7,560 nt of DNA from an uncultured Thermoleophilia bacterium (GTDB lineage Bacteria > Actinomycetota > Thermoleophilia > UBA2241): contig CAIXSE010000232.1 in the NCBI GenBank assembly GCA_903921965.1, forward strand, positions 1-7,560, read 5' to 3'. The position numbers and the translations under genes were made by a program. Below the pieces are notes generated by a model. That model did no database searches and had not been told where the DNA came from. It worked only from the letters and a program-made list of their open reading frames with translations. Of the stretch, positions 1-6,107 are shown piece after piece (the stretch's first letter is position 1; the number at the start of each line of letters is the position of its first letter).

Positions 1-1052
1 CAGGGGAACCGCTCGTACTCCTCGTGCAGCGGCCGCTCCGGCGTCTCCGGGAAGTGCCGCAGCAGGTGGTGGCCGAACTCGCGCCAGCCGAGCTGGCGCA
101 GGAAGGCCCCGGCGGAGCGGCTCAGGCCGGGCGCGTGCTCCCCGTCCCGCCCAGCGGGCGCGACCGCCGCCTCCACCTGCAGGCCGGCCTCGGCGAGGCG
201 GCCGGACACCGCGTCCCAGACCTGGGGCGCCGTGACCTCGCCCCAGTGCAGGTGCGGTGACAGTCTCGAGGTGGCCTCCTCGGCGACGAGGTCCCTCGCC
301 GTCGCGTACTCGGCGAGGGGACCGTCGAGGAAGGCGTCCAGACGGGCACGACCGCCGGCTTCGCCGGGGTTCCAGACCTCGCCGAAGCCCTCCGCCCAGG
401 CCGGCTCTGTCGCGGCGACGAGCTCCGCGACCGGGACGCCGTGCGGCCCCCCCGGCTGCTCCGGCGCCGGCGGCAGCGGGCCGGCAGGGCCGGAAGAGCC
501 CGCCGTGGCCGGCCCGGTGCCGCGCGGGGCGCCGGAGCCCGCGCCGAGGTCCCGGAGGCAGGCCCGCCAGTAGGGCGTGAAGACGGTGTAGGGGCGGCCC
601 TGCTGCGTGAGGGGGCCGCCCGGGTCGAGCAGCAGGTTGCCGGACGGGACGAGCACCGGCTCGACGCCCGCGCGCCGCAGCGCGGCGCTCACGGCGTCGT
701 CGTCGGCGAGCTCCTCCGGCTCGAGGCCCGCGGCCCAGACGACGGCGCGGGCGCCGAGGGCCGCCGCCAGCTCGGCGACCAGCACGACCGGGTCGCCACG
801 CAGGACCGTCAGCTGCGAGCCGTGCCGCTGCAGCGCCTCGTCGAGCGCGGCGAGCGAGCGTGCCAGCCACCAGCGCGCGGCCGCGCCCGGCGCCCACGTG
901 CGGCGCTCGCGCGGCTCCCACACGAAGACGGGCAGCAGGCGGCCCCGCGCGCCTCCGGCGCGGCCCGCCGCCTCGTCCAGCGCCGCGTTGTCCGCCAGCC
1001 GCAGGTCGCGGCGCAGCCAGACGAGGACGACGTCCCCGGAACGGTCGCTCAC
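1..1052 (-). CDS. phr: Deoxyribodipyrimidine photolyase, 3' end beyond the window
   Basis: Reading leftward from a GTG at 1052-1050, 350 residues are visible before the window edge. Known members use FAD, an antenna cofactor and blue light to split cyclobutane pyrimidine dimers in DNA. Residues 10-25 hold the N-terminal photolyase signature (VWLRRDLRLADN), 152-163 the GRPYTVFTPYWR motif, and 261-276 the TSRLSPHLHWGEVT stretch that starts the FAD-binding domain. Residues 317-327 (FLRQLGWREF) are the conserved helix containing the dimer-contacting Trp (W323 here). The missing roughly 100-130 residues should carry the rest of the FAD pocket and electron-transfer tryptophans. An AGGAGGGAGG Shine-Dalgarno just upstream supports the GTG start. 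Residues 170-208, between the two domains, are a Gly/Pro/Ala/Ser-rich linker. The gene is divergent from the glutaredoxin pair. A class I CPD photolyase is most likely; a cryptochrome-like relative cannot be excluded without the C-terminus. Confidence 0.93.
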   Translation of the reverse strand, partial: MSDRSGDVVLVWLRRDLRLADNAALDEAAGRAGGARGRLLPVFVWEPRERRTWAPGAAARWWLARSLAALDEALQRHGSQLTVLRGDPVVLVAELAAALGARAVVWAAGLEPEELADDDAVSAALRRAGVEPVLVPSGNLLLDPGGPLTQQGRPYTVFTPYWRACLRDLGAGSGAPRGTGPATAGSSGPAGPLPPAPEQPGGPHGVPVAELVAATEPAWAEGFGEVWNPGEAGGRARLDAFLDGPLAEYATARDLVAEEATSRLSPHLHWGEVTAPQVWDAVSGRLAEAGLQVEAAVAPAGRDGEHAPGLSRSAGAFLRQLGWREFGHHLLRHFPETPERPLHEEYERFP

Positions 1053-1145
1053 TGCAGGATCCTCCCTCCTCGTCCGCACCCTCGCGGCCAGTGTACGGCG
1101 GGGTATATGACGAGTGGAACCGGTACCGCTCCGCGGAGGCCCGCC
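1053..1145. promoter_or_regulatory. Divergent promoter region between phr and the first glutaredoxin-like gene
   Basis: This 93-base gap separates two genes reading away from each other, so it should hold promoters for both. It contains the only AT-rich spot nearby: TATATG at 1104-1109 as a possible plus-strand -10 element, and TACACT on the minus strand (about 1091-1096) as a possible phr -10. Neither has a convincing -35 box. Both ends carry Shine-Dalgarno sequences: AGGAGGGAGG for phr on the minus strand and GCGGAGG at 1133-1139 for the plus-strand gene. The location is inferred from gene layout; the boxes are weak. Confidence 0.3.
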
Positions 1146-1403
1146 ATGACCAGACACCCGCCCGTCACGATCTACTCGCTCACCACCTGCGGGTGGAGCA
1201 AGAAGACCAAGGCCTATTTCAAGCAGCACGGCGTCGACGCCTTCGTCATCGAATACGATATGGCCGGCCCCGACCTGCAGCGCAAGATCTCCGACGAGAT
1301 GCGGCGGCACGGCGCCGACGGCTTCCCCTTCGTCAAGATCGGGAGGCACGTGGTCAAGGGGTACGACCCGGGGGCCTTCGAGCGGCTGCTGAAGGCCGCC
1401 TGA
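1146..1403 (+). CDS. Glutaredoxin-like protein with CGWS active site
   Basis: An 85-residue protein made of a single thioredoxin-fold glutaredoxin domain. After the first strand (VTIYSL, residues 7-12) comes the active-site motif TTCGWSKKT with Cys15 and Ser18, so the usual second cysteine is serine. GFPFVKIG (59-66) carries the expected cis-proline and the start of the next strand, and KGYDP (71-75) is the glycine turn of the family. A lone active-site cysteine fits monothiol chemistry: deglutathionylation, iron-sulfur cluster carriage, or a mixed disulfide with a partner protein. The substrate is unknown. The ATG at 1146 is chosen because GCGGAGG lies six bases upstream; an in-frame ATG at 1107 would add 13 residues outside the fold and lacks such a site. 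The next gene, a paralog, starts 30 bases later, suggesting co-transcription. The family call is firm; the function is not. Confidence 0.88.
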   Translation: MTRHPPVTIYSLTTCGWSKKTKAYFKQHGVDAFVIEYDMAGPDLQRKISDEMRRHGADGFPFVKIGRHVVKGYDPGAFERLLKAA

Positions 1404-1433
1404 CAGGACGCGCGACGGAGGGTGAGCGACACG

Positions 1434-1709
1434 ATGGGCGAGCAGAGCAAGACGGTCGAGTTGTACACGCTGAGCACGTGCCCCTGGTCGCGCTCGGCAC
1501 GGGCGTTCCTGGACGAGCGCGGGGTCCCCTACGCTTACGTGGACTACGACCTGGCCGATCCGCACGAGCAGCACCACATCCGCGAAGAGATGATCGCCAG
1601 GGGGGCGGCGGCGTTCCCGTTCGTGAAGATCGGCGATGACTTCATCGTCGGCTACAACCCCGACGCTTTCACCCGGCTCCTGGGTCTCGACGGGCCGGAC
1701 GGGGAGTGA
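1434..1709 (+). CDS. Glutaredoxin-like protein with CPWS active site
   Basis: A 91-residue single-domain glutaredoxin-fold protein paralogous to the gene just upstream. An ungapped hand alignment over about 79 positions gives roughly 35 identities. The active site STCPWSR has Cys16 and Ser19, again lacking the resolving cysteine although it keeps the CPW of classic CPWC proteins. FPFVKIG with the cis-proline and the VGYNP turn are conserved. The likely role is a monothiol redox or cluster-transfer function in the cytoplasm; no partner is visible nearby. The ATG at 1434 sits about 11 bases after GGAGG at 1418-1422. An in-frame GTG at 1422 is possible and would add four residues, but it overlaps that Shine-Dalgarno, so the ATG is preferred. 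The acidic tail (DGPDGE) lies outside the fold. Confidence 0.87.
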   Translation: MGEQSKTVELYTLSTCPWSRSARAFLDERGVPYAYVDYDLADPHEQHHIREEMIARGAAAFPFVKIGDDFIVGYNPDAFTRLLGLDGPDGE

Positions 1710-1780
1710 GGGAGCGGCCCCGCGCCCCGGTCGTGTCCGCGCCGGGCGGAGGTGCGCCCTGCAGGTGACGGCGCGGTCGT

Positions 1781-1795
1781 ACGGCGAAGCGCCGT
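1781..1795. terminator. Possible GC hairpin between convergent grx pair and tRNA gene
   Basis: ACGGCG and CGCCGT form a perfect six-base-pair stem with a three-base loop in the 106-base gap between the convergent second glutaredoxin gene and the tRNA gene. A second small hairpin (GGGCG at 1744-1748 with CGCCC at 1755-1759) lies upstream. Neither is followed by a T-run on either strand, so intrinsic termination is uncertain. The position downstream of two convergent units is the main argument. Confidence 0.25.
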
Positions 1796-1815
1796 TGCGG
1801 ATGGGGAGAGAAGGA

Positions 1816-1892
<77 letters not shown>

Positions 1893-1904
1893 ACGCGAGG
1901 AGGG

Positions 1905-1912
1905 ATTCTATA
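1905..1912 (-). promoter_or_regulatory. Candidate -10 element of the tRNA-Pro gene
   Basis: Read on the minus strand this is TATAGAAT, containing TAGAAT (five of six matches to TATAAT). It ends about 13 bases upstream of the mature tRNA 5' end and stands out in otherwise GC-rich sequence. At 17-base spacing the -35 position reads TAGCGT, a poor match, so only the -10 is supported. Confidence 0.4.
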
Positions 1913-1978
1913 GGAAGGCGGGCGGGCACGCTACCGGGTCCGGCGTGCGGCGCGCCGTCCCCGCTCGCCGACGTGGTC

Positions 1979-2006
1979 CCGACAGTGCCGCTTCCTTAAC
2001 TATGCA
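1979..2006 (+). promoter_or_regulatory. Weak promoter candidate for the propeller gene
   Basis: CCGACA (1979-1984, four matches to TTGACA) and TATGCA (2001-2006, three matches to TATAAT) are 16 bases apart in the most AT-rich stretch before the secreted-protein gene. The transcript leader would then run about 65 bases and include a small hairpin (GCACC-AAG-GGTGC, 2028-2040) and the GGAGGAGGG ribosome binding site at 2066-2074. Some promoter must lie in 1893-2078 because the upstream gene is divergent, but these boxes are only suggestive. Confidence 0.22.
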
Positions 2007-2078
2007 GACGGTAGTACTGTGCTGAGTGCACCAAGGGTGCGGCGCGCCCGCACGGGGCCGCGCGGGGAGGAGGGTCAC

Positions 2079-3539
2079 ATGGGCGTTCCGCTCGTTACGC
2101 TGTCTCGCAGGTACGTTCGTCTCTCGCTCCGGCTGATCGTACCTCTGCTCTCGTGCGCCGCGCTTCTGGCGTGCGCCGGGACGGCTGCGGCCGCCCCGGC
2201 GGCCGGGGGGCCCGACGCCGGCACGTTCGTCTGGCCGGAGCCCCTGGAGTACGCCCTCCCGGGCATGAACACGGTGACCACCGTGCTCGACGGCCCCGGG
2301 GCGTCGGTGTACGAAGTCGCCCTGGTCGGCTCCCTGCGGGACGCGGAGGGCTCTCATGCATCCGTCGCCGTGACGCGTGTCGCGTGCGGCAGCGGCCGCG
2401 TGCTCTGGCGCTACCTGTACGAGGCTCCGCAAGGCTGGCGCGCCGAATCCGACAGCGCTGCCGTCGCGCCCAACGGCGACATCGTCGTGGTGGGCTATGA
2501 GGTCGCGGGGGACGCGGACGCCGCGCGGTGGTTCGTCTGCAGGCTGCGGGCGTCGGACGGCAAGCGACGCTGGCTGAGGACCACCGGCAGTTCGGTCGGT
2601 GAGGATGCCGCCCCGTTCGGGGTCGCCGTGGACGCCGACGGCTGTGCGTTCGTGTCCGGCGTGGTCACGCCCGCGTCGGCGGACCCTGCGCCGCGGCATG
2701 AAGGGCTGCTCGTGAAGTACGACCGGCGCGGCAGGCAGCTGTGGACGGTCTCGCTGGCGTCGACCGCCAACGACACGTTCGAGGGCGTGGCTCCGGATGG
2801 CCAAGGCGGCGTCTTCGTGACGGGGCGGCGCCTGGCGGACTTCAAGACGAAGACCGGCAAGTGCCTGCTCGCCCGCTACGACCGGTCCGGCCGTCGCATG
2901 TGGGCCCGGCAGACCTGCGACGGTCTCTGGTCACCGAGCGCCCCGGTCCTCGCGGGCGATCGCATCTACGTCTCCGTCTACGGCTGGTCCTCCTGGATGG
3001 ACCAGCAGCGCCCCTTCGTGAAGCGCTACACGCCGCGCGGCGCCCTCGAGTGGACGCGGTACGTCGACGGTCTGCCGGGAGACGTGCGCTACGCCAACGA
3101 CCTCGCAGTGGACGCCGCCGGCGACATCGTCATCGCCGGGGGGGCGGCGAAGAACGTCGCGGTGCCGGGCGGGCCGGACCTCGAGTCCGTGGGCTGGGTG
3201 GCCAAGTTCCGGCACCGGACGGGGAAGAGGCTCTGGACCAGCTGGTTCTACAACGACAGCGGGGACGACGCGTTCGGCGGTTACGTGCACGCCCTCGACA
3301 CCGACAGACAGGGACGGGTCTACCTGGGCGGCAGCTGGGGCATGGACGCGTCGGGGGCGGGCTACGCGCCCGTCGTCGTCCGCTATGCGGCCGAGACGGG
3401 CCTGCCGGCGAAGAGGTGGCTGATGGGCGGCGAGGGGGACTGCTACGCGCTCCTCGCCGGCGCTGACGGTGTGTACGCGGGGTGCGGCATCGGCGAGTAC
3501 CCCGACGGGACGAGTGCGCTGTACCGGCTGAGGCCCTGA
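2079..3539 (+). CDS. Exported PQQ-like/seven-repeat beta-propeller protein, function unknown
   Basis: This 486-residue protein has an N-terminal export signal: arginines at 10, 11 and 14, a hydrophobic stretch around 17-38, and an AAA-AP signal peptidase I type site near 38-40. LLAC ending at Cys32 (and LLSC at Cys26) could instead be a lipobox, making it a lipoprotein. The rest is a tandem of about seven units of 50-65 residues. Each has a tryptophan strand after a Gly/Arg turn (WRYLY, RWLRT, LWTVS, MWARQ, EWTRY, LWTSW, RWLMG), followed by a strand such as GDIVVVGY, GCAFVSGV, GGVFVTGR, DRIYVSVY, GDIVIAGG, GRVYLGGS or DGVYAGCG. That is the pattern of a seven-bladed propeller. No catalytic or cofactor residues can be assigned; a surface binding or structural role is inferred. 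The ATG at 2079 follows GGAGGAGGG by four bases; a GTG at 2019 would bury the signal. It is monocistronic and convergent with hydE. Confidence 0.8.
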   Translation: MGVPLVTLSRRYVRLSLRLIVPLLSCAALLACAGTAAAAPAAGGPDAGTFVWPEPLEYALPGMNTVTTVLDGPGASVYEVALVGSLRDAEGSHASVAVTRVACGSGRVLWRYLYEAPQGWRAESDSAAVAPNGDIVVVGYEVAGDADAARWFVCRLRASDGKRRWLRTTGSSVGEDAAPFGVAVDADGCAFVSGVVTPASADPAPRHEGLLVKYDRRGRQLWTVSLASTANDTFEGVAPDGQGGVFVTGRRLADFKTKTGKCLLARYDRSGRRMWARQTCDGLWSPSAPVLAGDRIYVSVYGWSSWMDQQRPFVKRYTPRGALEWTRYVDGLPGDVRYANDLAVDAAGDIVIAGGAAKNVAVPGGPDLESVGWVAKFRHRTGKRLWTSWFYNDSGDDAFGGYVHALDTDRQGRVYLGGSWGMDASGAGYAPVVVRYAAETGLPAKRWLMGGEGDCYALLAGADGVYAGCGIGEYPDGTSALYRLRP

Positions 3540-3570
3540 GGGCGCTCCGGACGGTCGACGGGACACCGGC

Positions 3571-3589
3571 CGCGGGCGGCGGCGCCGCG
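3571..3589. terminator. Possible GC hairpin in the convergent gap
   Basis: CGCGG at 3571-3575 can pair with CCGCG at 3585-3589 in the 57-base space between the stop codons of the propeller gene and hydE. The stem is short and there is no T-run on either side, so this is only a candidate bidirectional terminator. The gap otherwise holds nothing recognisable. Confidence 0.18.
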
Positions 3590-3596
3590 ACGTGGG

Positions 3597-4691
3597 TCAG
3601 GCGGGACCGCGGTCGCCGGCGCCCGTCCCGACCGTGCGTCCGAGCCGCGCGAGCAGCGTCATCAGGCTCGCGTTGATCGCCTCGGCCGTCTCGTGCACGG
3701 TCGCCTTCTCGGGGTAGATCTCGTAGCGCTCGCGCTCCTCGGGCGGCGTGAGGTTGGGCATCACGACGTTGGCGCCGCGCTGCAGCCCGTGGGCGCGGCC
3801 CCCGGCCTTGTCGACCAGCGAGAGCGCGGTCGTCGCCGGCAGGTTCGCGTCGGGCCGCGCCAGGCGCGTGAGGGCGAGCACCTTGCAGGTCATGAGCTCG
3901 GTGTTGGGTGCCTGGTCCGCGGGCCAGCCGCCCTCCGCCTGCCGGCGCTCGAACTCCTGTCCCAGGGGCGTCGCCGGGTGGGGCAGGTAGGGGCCGATGC
4001 CGATCATGTCCATGTCCATGCCGCGGAAGAGCTCGATGTCGTCGGCGATGCTGGCGTGCGTCTGACCGGGGATGCCGACCATGATGCCGGTGCCGGCCTC
4101 GTAGCCGAGTTCCTGCAGGCGCCGCAGGATGGCGAGGCGGTCGCTCACGCGCCCCGGCAGGTCGGGGTGGATGCGCCGGTACAGGTCCGCGTCGGACGTC
4201 TCGAAGCGCAGCAGGTAGCGGTCGGCGCCGGCCCGGCGCCAGACGGCGAGGTCCTCGTCCGGACGCTCGCCCAGGCTCAGGGTGACCGCCGAGATGGTCG
4301 TCTCGCTGCGGATGCGGCGCAGGACGCGGGTCATCCACTCGCGCGTGATGCCGTAGTCCTCGCCGGCCTGCATCACCAGCGTCCCGTAGCCGAACCTGAC
4401 GGCCTTGCGCGCGCAGGCGAGCACGACGTCCTCGGGGACCCGGTAGCGCTCGATGCCGCGGTTGGCCGCGCGGATGCCGCAGTACGTGCAGCCGCGCACG
4501 CAGTGGTTGCTGACCTCTATGAGGCCGCGGAGGTGGACCGCGTCGCCCACGTGGCGGCGCCGGGTCTCGTCGGCCGCTGCCCACAGGGTCTCGAGCGCCG
4601 CCTCGTCCTCGGTGCGCAGCCACCATTCGATGGCCTCGCGCGTGAGGGCGTCGGCGACGCCGAGGGGCGGGGGAGAGGCTGGATGGTTCAT
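3597..4691 (-). CDS. hydE: [FeFe]-hydrogenase H-cluster maturation radical SAM protein HydE
   Basis: A 364-residue radical SAM enzyme. The CX3CX2C motif binding the SAM-cleaving [4Fe-4S] cluster is Cys64, Cys68, Cys71 (NHCVRGCTYCGIR). Downstream stretches match HydE closely: MQAGEDYG (107-114), RFETSDADLYRRIHPD (162-177), ELGYEAGTGIMVGIPGQT (194-211), GIGPYLPHPATPL (231-243), DANLPATTAL (281-290) and RGANVVMPN (305-313). HydE acts on the HydG-made cysteine-bound Fe(CO)2(CN) product on the way to the di-iron subcluster. The second C-terminal cluster motif of Thermotoga HydE is absent: after residue 300 there is no cysteine. PylB is the nearest alternative, but the hydF neighbour settles the call. 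It is the last gene of the aspA-hydF-hydE unit, 43 bases after hydF. The ATG at 4691 follows a GAGGGG sequence, giving the usual length of roughly 350 residues. Confidence 0.95.
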   Translation of the reverse strand: MNHPASPPPLGVADALTREAIEWWLRTEDEAALETLWAAADETRRRHVGDAVHLRGLIEVSNHCVRGCTYCGIRAANRGIERYRVPEDVVLACARKAVRFGYGTLVMQAGEDYGITREWMTRVLRRIRSETTISAVTLSLGERPDEDLAVWRRAGADRYLLRFETSDADLYRRIHPDLPGRVSDRLAILRRLQELGYEAGTGIMVGIPGQTHASIADDIELFRGMDMDMIGIGPYLPHPATPLGQEFERRQAEGGWPADQAPNTELMTCKVLALTRLARPDANLPATTALSLVDKAGGRAHGLQRGANVVMPNLTPPEERERYEIYPEKATVHETAEAINASLMTLLARLGRTVGTGAGDRGPA

Positions 4692-4698
4692 CGCCGGA

Positions 4699-4733
4699 CG
4701 CGCCCCTCGTGTGGCCGGGTGTGCCGGGGCGCG
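4699..4733 (-). promoter_or_regulatory. Inverted repeat between hydF and hydE covering the likely hydE ribosome site
   Basis: Perfect eight-base arms, CGCGCCCC (4699-4706 on the plus strand) and GGGGCGCG (4726-4733), are separated by 19 bases and fill most of the 43-base intercistronic gap. On the transcript the downstream arm overlaps the GAGGGG that is the best Shine-Dalgarno candidate for hydE. The hairpin could therefore lower hydE translation or mark transcript processing. There is no T-run, so a terminator is unlikely. Regulation is an inference from position. Confidence 0.4.
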
Positions 4734-4734
4734 C

Positions 4735-6042
4735 TCAGCACAGGTCGTCGACGGCGGCGTTCTCGGGCAGGCCGGCCGTGACCGGCTCCGCCGGCAGGTG
4801 GCCGGCCCGCCTGGCCCGCGCCGCGCGCAGCGCCTCGAGCGCGGCGGGGAACGGCTGCAGGGCGCGGTCGAAGATGCCGAGGCTGAAGGCGATCACCAGG
4901 CCGTAGTTGGTGATCGGCACGCCCTGCTGCCGGCAGCGCATGATGCGCCCGAGCATCGCCCTGCGGTTGAAGGTGCAGGCGCCGCAGTGCACGACGAGGT
5001 CCCAGCGCGAGAGGTCCTCGGGGAAGTCGTGGCCCTGCATGTGCTCGATGCTGAGCTTGCCGCCGACGTACTGCGTCAGCCAGCGGGGGATCTTGACGCG
5101 GCCGATGTCCTCGGCGATGGGGTGGTGGCTGCAGGCCTCGGCGATGAGGATGTTGGCGCCGCTCCTGAGGTCGTCGACGGCGAGCGTACCCTCGACCTGG
5201 CTGACGAGGTCGCCCTTGAAGCGGCTGAAGAGGATGCTGAAGCTCGTCATCGGGACGTCGGGCGGGGTGTCGGCCGCCACCTTGAGGAAGGCCTGGGAGT
5301 CGGTGACCACGAGCCGCGGCGGGCGGTTGAGCCGCTCGATGGCGTTGCGGAGCTCCCTCTCCTTGACGACGAGCGCCATGGCGTCGCTGTCCATGAGGTC
5401 GCGGATGCTCTGCACCTGCGGCAGGATCAGGCGCCCGCGCGGCGCCTCCTTGTCGATGGGCACGACCAGCACGGCGAGCTCGCCGGTGTTGACGAGATCG
5501 CCGAGGATGGTGGGGTTGTCGATGAAGTCCGGCGGCGCCGCGTCGAGCAGCGCCTGGCGGAAGTCGAGGATGCCGCGGCCCTCGCGGGCGGCCGTCATGA
5601 CCGGCTTCAGCTTCAGTGCTTCGAGCCGCGGCACGGGCGCGGGGCGGCTCACCAGGTCGCTCTTGTTGAACACCACGACGACGGGCGTCTTGCGCTCGAG
5701 GAGCTCGTCGAGGATGCCGTCCTCGAACTCGCCCCAGCTGCCGGCCTCGGTGACCAGCACGCCGAGGTCGGTGCGGTCGAACACCTGCATGGTGCGCTTC
5801 GCGCGGAGCTCGCCGAGGGCGCCGACGTCGTCGATGCCGGCGGTGTCGATGAAGAGCACCGGGCCGAGCGGCAGCAGTTCCATGGGCTTCTCGACCGGGT
5901 CGGTGGTCGTCCCGGCGAAGTCGCTGACGATGCTGACCTCCTGCCGCGTGATGGCGTTGAGCAGGCTCGACTTGCCGACGTTGCGGCGGCCGAAGATGCC
6001 CACGTGCAGGCGCATCCCCTTCGGAGCGTCCATCAGGCCCAT
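4735..6042 (-). CDS. hydF: [FeFe]-hydrogenase H-cluster maturation GTPase HydF
   Basis: A 435-residue GTPase and scaffold protein on which the di-iron subcluster is built before transfer to the hydrogenase. The GTPase domain shows the P-loop GRRNVGKS (18-25), switch TTTDPV (45-50), DTAG (66-69) and NKSD (126-129). The middle (about 175-290) is the dimerization domain. The C-terminal cluster-binding domain carries CSHH (Cys304, His306/307) and HCGAC (His352, Cys353, Cys356), the HydF pattern CxHx(n)HCxxC that binds [4Fe-4S]. All three cysteine ligands are present, so the protein looks functional. A basic, Ala/Arg-rich tail after about 400 extends slightly past typical members. The ATG at 6042 is chosen because GGAGG ends seven bases upstream; an ATG three codons later has worse spacing. 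It lies between aspA (64 bases upstream) and hydE in one unit. Confidence 0.96.
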   Translation of the reverse strand: MGLMDAPKGMRLHVGIFGRRNVGKSSLLNAITRQEVSIVSDFAGTTTDPVEKPMELLPLGPVLFIDTAGIDDVGALGELRAKRTMQVFDRTDLGVLVTEAGSWGEFEDGILDELLERKTPVVVVFNKSDLVSRPAPVPRLEALKLKPVMTAAREGRGILDFRQALLDAAPPDFIDNPTILGDLVNTGELAVLVVPIDKEAPRGRLILPQVQSIRDLMDSDAMALVVKERELRNAIERLNRPPRLVVTDSQAFLKVAADTPPDVPMTSFSILFSRFKGDLVSQVEGTLAVDDLRSGANILIAEACSHHPIAEDIGRVKIPRWLTQYVGGKLSIEHMQGHDFPEDLSRWDLVVHCGACTFNRRAMLGRIMRCRQQGVPITNYGLVIAFSLGIFDRALQPFPAALEALRAARARRAGHLPAEPVTAGLPENAAVDDLC

Positions 6043-6107
6043 GCGGCCACCTCCGTCGTGCGTGCGGTCGCGGCCCGCTCGACCGTCGTCGTGCCGGACG
6101 CCGCCAT
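6033..6107 (-). CDS. Possible 24-codon ORF bridging aspA and hydF
   Basis: An ATG at 6107-6105 shares one base with the aspA stop (TGATG). It has GGAGG four bases upstream, runs 24 codons rich in Ala, Thr and Arg, and ends in TGA ten bases inside hydF, in another frame. It could be a translated coupling ORF carrying ribosomes from aspA into hydF, since it covers the whole 64-base gap. The product resembles nothing I know. GGAGG could simply be the last aspA codons in a GC-rich genome, so chance is a real alternative. Confidence 0.25.
   Translation of the reverse strand: MAASGTTTVERAATARTTEVAAWA

Noticed and set aside
441..1145. Long upstream extension of the first glutaredoxin-like gene
   Set aside because: The frame is open but runs antisense through the photolyase gene. 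The family domain starts just after the ATG at 1146, which has a good ribosome site.
1908..2804. 298-codon minus-strand frame opposite the propeller gene
   Set aside because: Arg/Pro/His-rich antisense shadow; the plus-strand frame has a signal peptide and regular propeller repeats.
3130..4626. 498-codon minus-strand open frame overlapping hydE and the propeller gene
   Set aside because: An out-of-frame reading of hydE that runs into the opposite strand of another real gene; Arg/Pro/Gly-rich with no domain.
3693..4781. 362-codon plus-strand open frame opposite hydE
   Set aside because: Antisense shadow of the HydE gene, whose cluster motif and family signatures are intact; composition is low-complexity.
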